This document shows positions 19,939-28,903 of a stretch of 64,000 nucleotides of DNA, piece by piece (positions within the stretch are counted from its first letter, which is position 1; each line of letters opens with the position of its first letter). The translations under genes were made by a program, and so were the position numbers. Source of the stretch: Pseudomonas sp. MYb118 (lineage in GTDB: Bacteria > Pseudomonadota > Gammaproteobacteria > Pseudomonadales > Pseudomonadaceae); the NCBI RefSeq assembly GCF_040947875.1, contig NZ_JBFRXN010000002.1:806001-870000 (forward strand), given 5' to 3'. The notes below the pieces were generated by a model. That model made no database searches. It was not told where the DNA came from and was given only the letters and a program-made list of their open reading frames with translations.

Positions 19939-22890
19939 ATGAAGCCACACATGTACAAAGGATTGATTCGCGCCGTCGGCGCCTTGTTGACTGCTCTGGC
20001 CCTCTACAGCCTGCTGGGCTTTCTGATTTTGCCGGGCATCGCCCTGCGCATCGTCAACCAGCAGTTGGCCAACTACGCAACGACGCCCGCCACGCTACAG
20101 CGAATCGAACTCAATCCCTTCAGCCTCGAATTGACCCTGTGGGGCCTGAACATTGGCGAGCCGGGCAAGGAACAGGTGGGCTTCGAACGCCTGTACGCCA
20201 ACCTGCAACTCGACAGCCTGTGGACCAAGGCCCTGCACCTGGCCGACATCGAGCTGGACAAACCCAAGACTGAAATCCTCTTCGACAAGGACGGCAAGCT
20301 CAATCTGCTCGGCCTGTTCAAGCTGCCAGCCAGCGAGCCCACACCCGCCGACCCCGACGCCAAGCCTTTTCCGCTGCGCATAGACCGGATCAACCTGGCC
20401 GGTGGCGCCGTGCATTTTCTCGACGAGCGCCCCAGCGAACCGATCGAATTCGTCTACGACAAACTCGACTTCGAGTTGAAGAACCTCAGCACCCTGCCCG
20501 AAGACAGCGCCGACATGACCCTGGTGGCCGTGGGCCCCAACGGCGGGCAGATCGACTGGAGCGGCAATTTCAGCCTTATCCCGATCGCTTCCGAGGGCAC
20601 GCTGAAGATCACCGACGGCAAGATGAAAGCCTTCTGGCCCTACGTGCGTGACGCCGTGCCGCTGGTCCTCGAAGACGGCGTGGTCAGCCTGAGTACGGAT
20701 TACAAGCTCAACCTGTCCAAGGAAACCGAGCTGCTGCTGAGCAACGTCGCCGTCAGTGTCGCGCCGTTTGCCATCAAGGCTCCGGACGGTCGTCCGCTGG
20801 CCAGACTCGAGCGCCTGGACGTCACCGACACCACCGTGGACCTGGCTAAACAGCAAGTGGAGGTTGGCAAAATCCGCAGCCAGAAACTGGAAACCTGGGC
20901 GGCACTGGAAGCCGACGGCCAGCTCGACTGGCAAAAGCTGTTCGCCAGCCAGCCGTCCAAGGAAGCCGTGAAGGCCAAGTCGGAACCCGCCGAAACACCC
21001 GCCGCAGCCGACTCGCCAAAAGAGCCTCCCGCCCCTGCCAAACCCTGGCAAGTGCTGCTCAAGGATGTGCAGTTGCGCGATTACCAAGTGCACCTGGCCG
21101 ACCGCAAGGCACAGCCGGCCGTGGCCCTGGACCTGAAACCGCTGAACCTGGACCTGCAGAATTTCGACAGCCTCAACGGTTCGCCCTTCACCCTCAAGCT
21201 CGATACCGGCGTGGGCAAACAAGGCCGGATCAACGCCGAGGGCGAGGTCAACCTGGCGCCCGTCAGCGCCAACCTCAAGGTCAAGACCCAGGACATCGAC
21301 CTGCGCGTCGCCCAGTCCTACATCAACCCGTTCATTCGCCTTGAACTGCGCAGCGGCATGCTTGGCAGCGACCTGGCGGTCAACCTGAAGAGCGTCGAGC
21401 CCCTGGCGCTGAGCGTCACCGGTCGCGCCCAGATCGACCAGTTGCACACCCTCGACACCCTGAAAACCCGCGACTTCCTCAAGTGGCAACAGGTGGTGGT
21501 CGAAGGCTTGAACTACCAGCATGGCGACAGCCTGTCGATCGACCGGATCAACCTGTTCCAGCCCTACGTGCGCTTCATGATCAACGATGACCGCACCACC
21601 AACGTCGATGACCTGCTGATCCCGCAGCCGGCTGATTCCAGCGCCAAGACCTCTGCGGCGAAACCGGCGGCCGGCAAGGACAAACCGCTGGGGATCCATA
21701 TCGGCGGCATTGCCATCAACGACGGCTCGGCCAACTTCGCCGACTTCAGCCTGACGCCGAATTTCGCCACCGCCATCCAGCAGCTCAACGGCCAGATCGG
21801 CACCATCGACAGCCGCCAGGCGAAACCGGCGACGGTGGACGTCAAGGGCAAGGTCGACCGTTACGCGCCGGTGACCATCAAAGGCGCGGTCAACCCGTTC
21901 GACCCGATGGCCAGCCTCGACATCGCCACCAGCTTCAAACGCGTGGAACTGACCACGCTGACGCCCTACTCCGGCAAGTTTGCCGGTTACCGCATCCGCA
22001 AGGGCCGGCTCAACCTCGACCTGCACTACCTGATCACCAAGGGCCAACTGAAAGCGGAAAACAAAGTGGTGGTCGAGCAGTTGCAGCTCGGGGAAAAGGT
22101 CGACAGCCCCGACGCCGTCAGCCTGCCATTGAAGTTGGCGATCGCCTTGCTCAAGGACGTCGACGGCAAAATTTCCATCGAACTGCCCGTAACCGGCGAC
22201 CTCAACAACCCACAATTCAGCGTCATGCCGATTGTCTGGCAGACCCTGCGCAACCTGATCGTCAAGGCAGCGGCTGCACCGTTCAAAATGATTGGCGGGC
22301 TGATCAGCGGCGGCGGTTCCGAAGACCTGGGCACGGTGTCGTTCGCGCCGGGTTCCAGCGACCTGAGCAAAGACGCCGAAGGTTCTCTGGTCAAACTGTC
22401 CCAGGCCCTGAAAGAACGTCCGGCCCTGCGCCTGGAAATCGAAGGCACGGCCGCCGCCAGCAGCGATGGCCCGCTGATTGCCGAACAGCGCCTGGAGCGC
22501 GAGTACCAATACAACTACTACAAAATGCTCCAGCGTCGCGGCGACAAAGTGCCGGCGCAAGCATCGTTGCTGCAAGTCCCGGAGGGCGAGAAAGGTCCGC
22601 TGCTCGAAGGCATCTACCGGACCCGTCTGAAAACCCAGCCACCGGCTGAATGGACCGATCTGGGCAAGGAAGAGCGCACGGCAAAAATGCGCGCCGACGT
22701 GATCAAGTTCTGGAGCTCAAGCGACGTGCTCCTGCGCCAACTGGGCCAGGACCGCGCCAGCAGCATCAAGGATTACCTGGTGGACAAGGGCCAACTGGCC
22801 GACGATCGCGTGTACTTCATCGACGCCAGCCTCGGCCAGGCGGAAAGCGATGGCCGGGTGGTGACACCCATGCACCTGGATGCCGAATGA
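19939..22890 (+). CDS. DUF748 (AsmA-like) envelope protein
   Basis: 983 residues from MKPHMYKGLIRAVGALL; an in-frame ATG at 19951 or an upstream start near 19876 cannot be excluded. A single N-terminal membrane anchor (residues about 8-32) is followed by a very large periplasmic part with repeated AsmA-like segments (for example INLAGGAVHFLDER and IAINDGSANFADFS), fitting the beta-groove lipid-transport superfamily. A Pro/Ala/Lys linker occurs near residues 345-375. The last ~200 residues (FAPGSSDLSKDAEGSLVKLS onward) resemble an OmpA-type peptidoglycan-associated domain. Its stop overlaps the DUF2845 start, so the two are coupled. The function is inferred only. Confidence 0.82.
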   Translation: MKPHMYKGLIRAVGALLTALALYSLLGFLILPGIALRIVNQQLANYATTPATLQRIELNPFSLELTLWGLNIGEPGKEQVGFERLYANLQLDSLWTKALHLADIELDKPKTEILFDKDGKLNLLGLFKLPASEPTPADPDAKPFPLRIDRINLAGGAVHFLDERPSEPIEFVYDKLDFELKNLSTLPEDSADMTLVAVGPNGGQIDWSGNFSLIPIASEGTLKITDGKMKAFWPYVRDAVPLVLEDGVVSLSTDYKLNLSKETELLLSNVAVSVAPFAIKAPDGRPLARLERLDVTDTTVDLAKQQVEVGKIRSQKLETWAALEADGQLDWQKLFASQPSKEAVKAKSEPAETPAAADSPKEPPAPAKPWQVLLKDVQLRDYQVHLADRKAQPAVALDLKPLNLDLQNFDSLNGSPFTLKLDTGVGKQGRINAEGEVNLAPVSANLKVKTQDIDLRVAQSYINPFIRLELRSGMLGSDLAVNLKSVEPLALSVTGRAQIDQLHTLDTLKTRDFLKWQQVVVEGLNYQHGDSLSIDRINLFQPYVRFMINDDRTTNVDDLLIPQPADSSAKTSAAKPAAGKDKPLGIHIGGIAINDGSANFADFSLTPNFATAIQQLNGQIGTIDSRQAKPATVDVKGKVDRYAPVTIKGAVNPFDPMASLDIATSFKRVELTTLTPYSGKFAGYRIRKGRLNLDLHYLITKGQLKAENKVVVEQLQLGEKVDSPDAVSLPLKLAIALLKDVDGKISIELPVTGDLNNPQFSVMPIVWQTLRNLIVKAAAAPFKMIGGLISGGGSEDLGTVSFAPGSSDLSKDAEGSLVKLSQALKERPALRLEIEGTAAASSDGPLIAEQRLEREYQYNYYKMLQRRGDKVPAQASLLQVPEGEKGPLLEGIYRTRLKTQPPAEWTDLGKEERTAKMRADVIKFWSSSDVLLRQLGQDRASSIKDYLVDKGQLADDRVYFIDASLGQAESDGRVVTPMHLDAE

Positions 22891-23186
22891 TGATCAAGCA
22901 CCTGTTGTTCGGCCTGACCCTGGCGATCACCGCGGCCCATGCCTCGGCCGCCGACACCCTGCGCTGCGGCAGCCAGTTGGTCAGCGTCGGGGATCGCTCC
23001 AGCGAAGTGCTGCAAAAATGCGGCGAACCCGTCAGCCGTGACCTGCTGGGTTACAAACGCAGCGCCAACCGCCGGGAAGAATTCCAGGTCGAAGAATGGA
23101 CCTACGGCCCCAACGGCGGCATGTACCAATACCTGCGCTTCGAAGGCAACCGCCTGCGGCAAATCACCAGCAAACGCGGCAACTGA
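22887..23186 (+). CDS. DUF2845 domain protein, exported
   Basis: 99 residues (or 98 from the adjacent ATG at 22890). A signal peptide (MMIKHLLFGLTLAITAAHAS-AADTL) precedes a small domain with two cysteines, in LRCGSQLVSVGD and VLQKCGEPVS, likely to form a disulfide. The C-terminal half (EWTYGPNGGMYQYLRFEG) is the DUF2845 signature. It is translationally coupled to the DUF748 gene. Its role is unknown; the location points to the periplasm. Confidence 0.85.
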   Translation: MMIKHLLFGLTLAITAAHASAADTLRCGSQLVSVGDRSSEVLQKCGEPVSRDLLGYKRSANRREEFQVEEWTYGPNGGMYQYLRFEGNRLRQITSKRGN

Positions 23187-23202
23187 TCCCCCCACACAAA
23201 TC

Positions 23203-23298
23203 ACCTGTGGGAGCGGGCTTGCTCGCGATAGCGTCGCATCAGCCACCCTCAATGCAGCTGACACACCGCCATCGCGAGCAAGCCCGCTCCCACAGGGA
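23203..23298. repeat. REPIN, GTGGGAGCGGGCTTGCTCGCGAT subtype
   Basis: Inverted pair with GCGGGCTTGCTCGC cores, the third REP subtype in this window, located 17 bp after the DUF2845 stop. Confidence 0.93.
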
Positions 23299-23307
23299 CA
23301 GCGCCAG

Positions 23308-23335
23308 CCAAACCAAACCAAACCAAACCAAACCA
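23308..23335. repeat. pentanucleotide tandem repeat (CCAAA)5
   Basis: Five perfect CCAAA units plus a partial one, directly after the REPIN. Not in a coding frame. Confidence 0.9.
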
Positions 23336-23384
23336 CAAGGCCGAGCGTTAGCTCGCCTTGAAAGCTTTTGATCTTGCTCTTGAT

Positions 23385-23654
23385 CCACCCGCCCCTTCGG
23401 CAGGCTGAGTGGAGGCATTCATCCGGGGAGAAGGCGCGCAGCGCCGTGCGGCGTAGCCGCACACATCGAGAGGAGGTGCAGCGCAGCAAACCGGAGGCGA
23501 TGTCCCCGGATGGATGCCGGAGCGAAGGAACCCCGAGCCCTGGCGAGGGGCCGTACGCTGGGGCGAGACCTTTTGGTTCCTTTTGGGGCGTTTGCCAAAA
23601 GGGACCCGCCGTAAGGGCGGAACCCTAAGCGGCCGTTACCAAAAAAACGGATAT
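23385..23654. repeat. long dispersed intergenic repeat, copy 1
   Basis: GC-rich sequence with many short dyads between DUF2845 and the BON gene. Its right ~140 bases (about 23517-23654) align at roughly 80% identity with the reverse complement of 46198-46340, including an almost exact match over ACGGATATGTAC and CCCGCCGTAAGGGCGGAACC. A strong hairpin lies at about 23571-23605. An 86-codon open frame runs through it, but it lacks any family feature and is judged non-coding. The remaining gap up to 23816 (about 160 bp) shows nothing recognisable. This looks like one of the dispersed repeat families of fluorescent pseudomonads. Confidence 0.8.
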
Positions 23655-23816
23655 GTACTCCCTCCCCCCAAATAGAACAAGCCCCGAACACCGAATGCCC
23701 AGGGCCTGTAATGGCCACATCCCTATGGCCGTTCGCATGAACTCAAAAACGGCGGCAGACGTATGACTCGGCCCGTCTACCGCGTCTTCTCCCGGTCCAG
23801 GCGAGAAGCCTTTGCC

Positions 23817-24167
23817 TTACTCGGCTTTCAGGCCGTCAGCGGAAACCGCCTTGACGCCTTTGATTTTCTTGGCGATAGCCACCGCAACGTCTTTCTGCGA
23901 CTCGGTCACCGCGGTGGTGGACGACAGGGAAACCACACCTTTGTTGGTTTCAACCTTGATATCGGTACCCGGAATGCCTTTCTCGGTAACCAGGTCAGCT
24001 TTGACTTTGGTGGTGATCCAGGTATCGGAAGTGGCTTCCTTGGCTTGAGTCATTTCACCGGCAGCCAACACCATTGGAGCCTGGGTTGCCTGGGCAGCGA
24101 ACGCAGCGTTGGCCATGGTCAGAGTCAGCGCGGTAGCAGTGGCAGCAGCGATAGCGAACTTCTTCAT
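23817..24167 (-). CDS. BON domain-containing periplasmic protein (OsmY-like)
   Basis: 116 residues. Signal peptide MKKFAIAAATATALTLTMAN then AAFA-AQA; the mature protein is a single BON domain (SDTWITTKVKADLVTEKGIP through VSADGLKAE). E. coli OsmY has two such domains and protects envelope proteins under osmotic stress; this shorter protein probably binds membranes or assists envelope stability. AGGAGTTACTCGT precedes the ATG, with AGGAG 8 nt away. Convergence with the repeat region and a 305-bp upstream gap containing paired dyads suggests its own promoter. Confidence 0.9.
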   Translation of the reverse strand: MKKFAIAAATATALTLTMANAAFAAQATQAPMVLAAGEMTQAKEATSDTWITTKVKADLVTEKGIPGTDIKVETNKGVVSLSSTTAVTESQKDVAVAIAKKIKGVKAVSADGLKAE

Positions 24168-24313
24168 ACGAGTAACTCCTGTTTTTCTGGAAAAGTCTGC
24201 TGGTTGTTTTGTCAGCAGGGTTACTCAGTACATTGCGAACGGTGTGCCAGTTTTGAAACAGAGATAAAATCCATAAAAATCAAATAGTTATGTTTTTTCG
24301 CAAATTCCGGAAT

Positions 24314-24357
24314 CATGCAAATTGCATGACTTGGGAAATTTCTACATGCAAGTTGCA
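24314..24357. promoter_or_regulatory. two dyads of the ATGCAAnTTGCA type, 30 bp apart
   Basis: CATGCAA-A-TTGCATG at 24314-24328 is a perfect palindrome; ATGCAA-G-TTGCAG at 24345-24357 is a near copy exactly 30 bp (about three helical turns) away. They lie in AT-rich DNA in the 305-bp gap between the BON gene and pilA, about 150 bp upstream of the BON gene start. This looks like a paired operator, but I do not recognise the regulator. Confidence 0.45.
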
Positions 24358-24421
24358 GATTTTTTGATGGGCGTAAGGCCATGAATTGTCGAGGTTTTCC
24401 GGACTACCCGTTGAGCCCAAC

Positions 24422-24452
24422 AAAAAAGGCCTCGTCATCAGACGAGGCCTTC
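24422..24452 (-). terminator. terminator of pilA
   Basis: Minus-strand hairpin AAGGCCTCGTC / GACGAGGCCTT followed by six U residues, about 20 nt after the pilA stop. Confidence 0.9.
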
Positions 24453-24472
24453 TCACGGAAACAATCACAAAA

Positions 24473-24886
24473 TCATGGGACAGCGACGCAACCGCCTGGC
24501 AGATACTCGGCACCCACGGTAGAGGTACAAGCCCAACCGGTGGTCGCGTTACGGGCCAGAGTAACCTTCTTGTTCAGCACCGGTGCCGGGGCATTAAGGA
24601 TCGTGCATTCAAGCGAACCTGTACCCGCGGAAGCTGAACCTGTAACGGCTGTTGTGCAGTTTGTTGTGGTCAGGGTGCCACCAACCAGAGCAAGCGTCGG
24701 GTCAGTCCCCTTATTGATCTGATCTTCAAAATTGATCTTCAAAGCAGAAATCTCCGCCAACCCCGCCGTCACCTTCGCCCGCGCCTGATACTTGGAGTAA
24801 GCCGGAATCGCGAACGTCGCCAGAATCCCGATGATCGCCACCACGATCAACAGTTCGATAAGGGTGAAACCTTTCTGAGTATTCAT
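24473..24886 (-). CDS. pilA: type IV pilin, major subunit PilA
   Basis: 137 residues. Class III leader MNTQKG is cleaved by PilD before Phe, giving the mature N-terminus [20 protein letters not shown], with the conserved Glu5 and the membrane/polymerisation helix. The globular part has cysteines in NCTTAV, LECTIL, WACTS and GGCVAVP, the last pair forming the usual C-terminal disulfide loop. Start 24886 is set by GGAG 7 nt upstream; a TTG two codons earlier is not used. The gene is divergent from pilBCD and is preceded by a sigma54 promoter and a PilR-like palindrome; pilSR lie 18 kb away in this window. Confidence 0.93.
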   Translation of the reverse strand: MNTQKGFTLIELLIVVAIIGILATFAIPAYSKYQARAKVTAGLAEISALKINFEDQINKGTDPTLALVGGTLTTTNCTTAVTGSASAGTGSLECTILNAPAPVLNKKVTLARNATTGWACTSTVGAEYLPGGCVAVP

Positions 24887-24932
24887 AGACAAGCTCCATG
24901 CATGAGTCGAAATCTCATGATCGGAACAAGCT

Positions 24933-24950
24933 CAGCACAGCCCATGCCAA
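24933..24950 (-). promoter_or_regulatory. sigma54 (-24/-12) promoter of pilA
   Basis: On the minus strand TTGGCATGGGCTGTGCTG has GG (24948-24947) and GC (24936-24935) exactly 10 nt apart. It predicts a start near 24923, giving a 37-nt leader. This matches the RpoN/PilR control known for pilA. Confidence 0.85.
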
Positions 24951-25023
24951 CCCTTTCATGGCCTTTTTTACAGGGCACGGCGCGCCTGACCTACAGCCTG
25001 GCGGCCCGAGGATCCGCACTATC

Positions 25024-25038
25024 TGACACTTTTTGTCA
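25024..25038. promoter_or_regulatory. candidate PilR binding site
   Basis: Perfect palindrome TGACA-CTTTT-TGTCA about 75-90 bp upstream of the pilA -24 element. It contains the TGTC cores of the published PilR consensus in both orientations, at enhancer distance. It also lies upstream of pilB. Confidence 0.55.
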
Positions 25039-25111
25039 CTTCAACGCCGCGGGTTTGGCTCGATCGGTTGTCTAGGCTATAAGTCATGAACTGTCTGCGT
25101 CCGGTATTCCC

Positions 25112-26809
25112 ATGAATGACATCGCTCTAAGCGGCCTGGCCAAACAACTGGTCCTCGCCGAACTGCTCACCGACAAAAGCGCGCAACAGGCTTCTCAGCA
25201 AGCCCAACGCCAGAAGATCTCGCTGGTCAGCTATCTGGTGCAGAACAAGATGATCAGGAGCCGCCAGGTCGCCGAAATCGCCTCGGAGCATTTCGGCACG
25301 CCGCTGGTGGACCTGCACAAGCTGGACAAGGAAGCGCAACCCAAAGACCTGGTCAGCGAAAAACTGGTTCGCCAGCACCATGCCCTGCCGCTGTGGCGAC
25401 GCGGCAACAAACTGTTCGTCGGGGTCTCTGACCCGAGTAATCACCAGGCCATCAACGATATCCAGTTCAGCACCGGGCTCACCACCGAAGCGATCCTGGT
25501 GGAGGACGACAAACTCAGCGACGCCATCGAGAAGTTCTTCGACAATCACTCTACCGGCCTGGAGGAAATGGCCGATGTCGACCTCGATGGCGTGGACATC
25601 GAGTCGATCGACGACCGCCAGGACGGCATCGCCGGGCAGGATGCCGACGACGCGCCAGTGGTGCGCTTCGTTCACAAGATGCTGCTCGACGCCATCAGGG
25701 GCGGATCGTCCGACCTGCATTTCGAGCCCTACGAAAAAACCTACCGCGTACGGGTGCGCACCGACGGCATGCTGCGCGAGGTGGCCAAGCCGCCGATCCA
25801 GTTGGCCAACCGCATCGCCGCGCGCCTGAAGGTCATGGCCAGCCTCGACATTTCCGAACGACGCAAACCCCAGGACGGGCGGATCAAGATGCGCTTGTCC
25901 AAGAGCAAATCCATCGACTTCCGGGTCAACACCCTGCCGACCCTCTGGGGCGAGAAAGTGGTGATCCGGATCCTCGACCCGTCCAGCGCGCAGATGGGCA
26001 TCGACGCCCTCGGCTATGAGCCGGACCAGAAAGCGTTGTACCTGGAGGCGCTGAAGCAGCCACAGGGCATGATTCTGGTGACCGGCCCCACCGGTTCGGG
26101 CAAGACCGTGTCGCTGTACACCGGGCTGAATATCCTCAATACCGTGGACATCAACATCTCCACCGCCGAGGACCCGGTGGAAATCAACATGGAAGGCATC
26201 AATCAGGTCAACGTCAATGCCAAGCAGGGCCTGGGGTTTCCACAGGCCCTGCGCTCGTTCCTGCGGCAGGACCCGGACGTGATCATGGTCGGTGAGATCC
26301 GCGACCTGGAAACCGCCGAGATCGCCATCAAGGCCGCCCAGACCGGTCACCTGGTGCTCTCGACCCTGCACACCAACAGCGCGGCGGAAACCCTCACCCG
26401 CCTGCACAACATGGGCATTCACGGCTTCAACATCGCCACCTCGGTGAGCCTGATCATCGCCCAGCGCTTGGCGCGCAAACTCTGCAGCCATTGCAAGAAG
26501 CCCCAGGATGTTCCTCGCGAAGTGTTGCTCACGGAGGGTTTCCCCGAGGAACGCCTCGGTCAGTTCACGATCTATGAGCCGGTCGGTTGCGATCATTGCA
26601 ACGGCGGCTACAAGGGCCGTGTGGGGATTTATGAAGTGGTCAAGAACACGGCTGAGCTGCAACGCCTGATCATGGCCGAAGGCAACGCGCTGGAAATTGA
26701 TATCCAGATGCGCAAGGACGGTTTCAACGACCTGCGAACCTCGGGACTGATCAAGGCCATGCAGGGCATTACCAGCCTGGCGGAAATCAACCGGGTCACC
26801 AAGGACTGA
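25112..26809 (+). CDS. pilB: type IV pilus extension ATPase PilB
   Basis: 565 residues. Cytoplasmic hexameric motor that powers pilus assembly. The N-terminal MshEN/N1 domain (about 1-150) may sense c-di-GMP. The ATPase has Walker A GPTGSGKT near residue 325, Asp box AEDPVEINMEGI, Walker B VGEIRDLETAEIA and His box TGHLVLSTLHTNSA. A tetracysteine metal site is present (CSHCKKP and CDHCNGGYKGRVGIYE). pilC follows two bases after the stop. No PilT/PilU retraction ATPase is in the window. Confidence 0.97.
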   Translation: MNDIALSGLAKQLVLAELLTDKSAQQASQQAQRQKISLVSYLVQNKMIRSRQVAEIASEHFGTPLVDLHKLDKEAQPKDLVSEKLVRQHHALPLWRRGNKLFVGVSDPSNHQAINDIQFSTGLTTEAILVEDDKLSDAIEKFFDNHSTGLEEMADVDLDGVDIESIDDRQDGIAGQDADDAPVVRFVHKMLLDAIRGGSSDLHFEPYEKTYRVRVRTDGMLREVAKPPIQLANRIAARLKVMASLDISERRKPQDGRIKMRLSKSKSIDFRVNTLPTLWGEKVVIRILDPSSAQMGIDALGYEPDQKALYLEALKQPQGMILVTGPTGSGKTVSLYTGLNILNTVDINISTAEDPVEINMEGINQVNVNAKQGLGFPQALRSFLRQDPDVIMVGEIRDLETAEIAIKAAQTGHLVLSTLHTNSAAETLTRLHNMGIHGFNIATSVSLIIAQRLARKLCSHCKKPQDVPREVLLTEGFPEERLGQFTIYEPVGCDHCNGGYKGRVGIYEVVKNTAELQRLIMAEGNALEIDIQMRKDGFNDLRTSGLIKAMQGITSLAEINRVTKD

Positions 26810-26811
26810 AC

Positions 26812-28029
26812 ATGGCGGTCAAAGCAGCGAAAGTCAGCGTATACGCGTGGGAAGGCACCGACCGCAAAGGCACGAAAATGTCGGGCGAACTCAGCGGCCA
26901 GAACCCGGCGCTGATCAAGGCACAACTGCGCAAGCAAGGCATCAACCCCGGCAAGGTGCGCAAGAAATCCGCCTCGATCCTCAGCTTCGGCAAGCGTATC
27001 AAGGCCCAGGACATCGCCCTGTTCACCCGGCAGATGGCGACCATGATGAAAGCCGGCGTGCCGCTGTTGCAGTCGTTCGACATCATCGGCGAAGGCTTCG
27101 ATAACCCGGCCATGCGCAAGCTGGTGGACGAGGTGAAACAGGAGGTCGCGGCGGGTAACAGCTTCGCCGCCGCGCTGCGCAAGAAGCCGGAGTATTTCGA
27201 CGAGCTCTACTGCAACCTGGTGGACGCCGGTGAACAGGCCGGTGCGCTCGATACCCTGCTGGAACGGGTGGCGACCTACAAGGAAAAGAGCGAAAGCCTC
27301 AAGGCCAAGATCAAGAAAGCCATGACGTACCCGACAGCGGTGGTGGTGGTCGCGATCATCGTCACCGGCATCCTGCTGGTGAAAGTGGTGCCGCAGTTCG
27401 AGTCGGTGTTCAAGAACTTCGGCGCAGAATTGCCGGCCTTCACGGTGATGGTCATCGGCCTGTCGAAAGTCCTCCAGGAATGGTGGTGGGTCGTTCTGGG
27501 CGGGCTGGTCGCGACGATCTTCGGCGTGCGCCGCGCCTTGAAAACCTCCCAGGGGTTCCGCGACCGAATGGACACCTGGCTGCTGAAACTGCCGTTGATT
27601 GGCACCTTGCTGTACAAGTCCGCCGTGGCGCGCTACGCCCGTACGTTGTCCACCACTTTTGCCGCCGGCGTACCGCTGGTGGAAGCGCTGGAGTCGGTCG
27701 CCGGGGCCACCGGCAATGTCGTGTACCGGCGTGCGGTGCAGCGCATCAAGCAGGACGTTTCGACGGGGATGCAGCTGAACTTTTCCATGCGTAGCTCCGG
27801 CATCTTTCCCAGCCTGGCGATACAGATGACGGCGATCGGCGAAGAGTCCGGCGCCCTGGACGACATGCTCGACAAGGTGGCGAGTTTCTATGAGGCCGAG
27901 GTCGATAACATGGTCGATAACCTCACCAGCCTGATGGAACCGTTCATCATGGTGGTATTGGGTGTTATCGTCGGCGGCCTGGTGGTGGCAATGTACCTGC
28001 CCATTTTCCAACTCGGCGCTGCGATCTGA
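26812..28029 (+). CDS. pilC: type IV pilus inner-membrane platform protein PilC
   Basis: 405 residues with two T2SSF/GspF domains (about 70-195 and 275-395) and three hydrophobic segments, near residues 175-200, 220-245 and 375-400. It transmits PilB action to pilin insertion. Conserved blocks are FTRQMATMMKAGVPLLQSFD and its repeat RTLSTTFAAGVPLVEALESV. The intergenic distance to pilB is two bases and to pilD one base, so the three genes form one operon. Confidence 0.96.
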   Translation: MAVKAAKVSVYAWEGTDRKGTKMSGELSGQNPALIKAQLRKQGINPGKVRKKSASILSFGKRIKAQDIALFTRQMATMMKAGVPLLQSFDIIGEGFDNPAMRKLVDEVKQEVAAGNSFAAALRKKPEYFDELYCNLVDAGEQAGALDTLLERVATYKEKSESLKAKIKKAMTYPTAVVVVAIIVTGILLVKVVPQFESVFKNFGAELPAFTVMVIGLSKVLQEWWWVVLGGLVATIFGVRRALKTSQGFRDRMDTWLLKLPLIGTLLYKSAVARYARTLSTTFAAGVPLVEALESVAGATGNVVYRRAVQRIKQDVSTGMQLNFSMRSSGIFPSLAIQMTAIGEESGALDDMLDKVASFYEAEVDNMVDNLTSLMEPFIMVVLGVIVGGLVVAMYLPIFQLGAAI

Positions 28030-28030
28030 C

Positions 28031-28903
28031 ATGCCCTGGAATGAAATCCTGATCTTCTACCCACTGTCGTTCGTCATCATCGCCCTGGTCCTGGGCTTGC
28101 TGGTGGGCAGCTTTCTCAACGTGGTGATCTGGCGCCTGCCGAAGATGCTCGAACGCGAATGGCGCTTGCAGGCCAACGAGATTCTCGGCCTACCGGGCGA
28201 GACGCCGCTGCCCACCTACAACTTGCTGTTGCCCCATTCCCAGTGTCCGCACTGCGGGCACCGTATCCGGGCCTGGGAAAACATACCGCTGCTCAGTTAT
28301 CTGGTGCTGCGCGGGCGTTGCTCGAGTTGTGCAACGCCGATCAGCAAACGCTACCCGTTGACCGAGCTGGCCTGCGGCCTGCTGTCGGCCTTCATCGCCT
28401 GGCATTTCGGCTTCGGCTGGCAGGCGTTGATGGTGCTGGTGCTGAGCTGGGGGTTGCTGGCCATGAGCCTGATCGACGCCGAGCACCAATTATTGCCGGA
28501 CATCCTGGTGCTGCCGCTGCTGTGGCTGGGATTGATCGTCAACAGCTTCGAGCTGTTCGTGCCTTTGCACGAGGCGTTGTGGGGCGCAATCGCCGGCTAC
28601 ATGGCGCTGTGGACGGTGTTCTGGCTGTTCAAGCTGATCACCGGCAAGGAGGGCATCGGCCACGGCGACTTCAAGCTGTTGGCCATGCTGGGCGCCTGGG
28701 GCGGCTGGCAGATTCTGCCGCTGACCATCCTCCTGTCGTCGCTGGTGGGCGCCGTCGTCGGGGTGATTGTGCTGAGGCTGCGCAACGCAAAAACCTCGAC
28801 GCCGCTGCCCTTCGGCCCCTATCTGGCAATTGCCGGCTGGATTGCCTTGCTCTGGGGTGGTCAAATAACCGACTTCTATTGGCAGTTTGTCGGTTTGAAA
28901 TGA
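28031..28903 (+). CDS. pilD: prepilin peptidase / N-methyltransferase PilD
   Basis: 290 residues. Bifunctional membrane aspartyl protease that cleaves the leaders of PilA, the minor pilins and type II secretion pseudopilins and methylates the new N-terminus. The methyltransferase domain carries the two CxxC pairs (CPHCGHR and CSSC). The catalytic aspartates are in [12 protein letters not shown] and [16 protein letters not shown]. About eight transmembrane segments are visible. Start 28031 sits one base after pilC; the stop overlaps coaE in ATGA. Confidence 0.97.
   Translation: MPWNEILIFYPLSFVIIALVLGLLVGSFLNVVIWRLPKMLEREWRLQANEILGLPGETPLPTYNLLLPHSQCPHCGHRIRAWENIPLLSYLVLRGRCSSCATPISKRYPLTELACGLLSAFIAWHFGFGWQALMVLVLSWGLLAMSLIDAEHQLLPDILVLPLLWLGLIVNSFELFVPLHEALWGAIAGYMALWTVFWLFKLITGKEGIGHGDFKLLAMLGAWGGWQILPLTILLSSLVGAVVGVIVLRLRNAKTSTPLPFGPYLAIAGWIALLWGGQITDFYWQFVGLK

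Noticed and set aside
20095..22575. An 826-codon open frame antisense to the DUF748 gene
   Set aside because: Antisense artefact of GC-rich codon bias; the sense strand has signal anchor, repeats and domain features.
23308..23335. CCAAA repeat as a phase-variable coding tract
   Set aside because: It is in a non-coding gap and not near a promoter of a recognised surface gene.
23368..23628. An 86-codon frame within the dispersed repeat
   Set aside because: It lies in a structured intergenic repeat whose second copy does not keep the frame.
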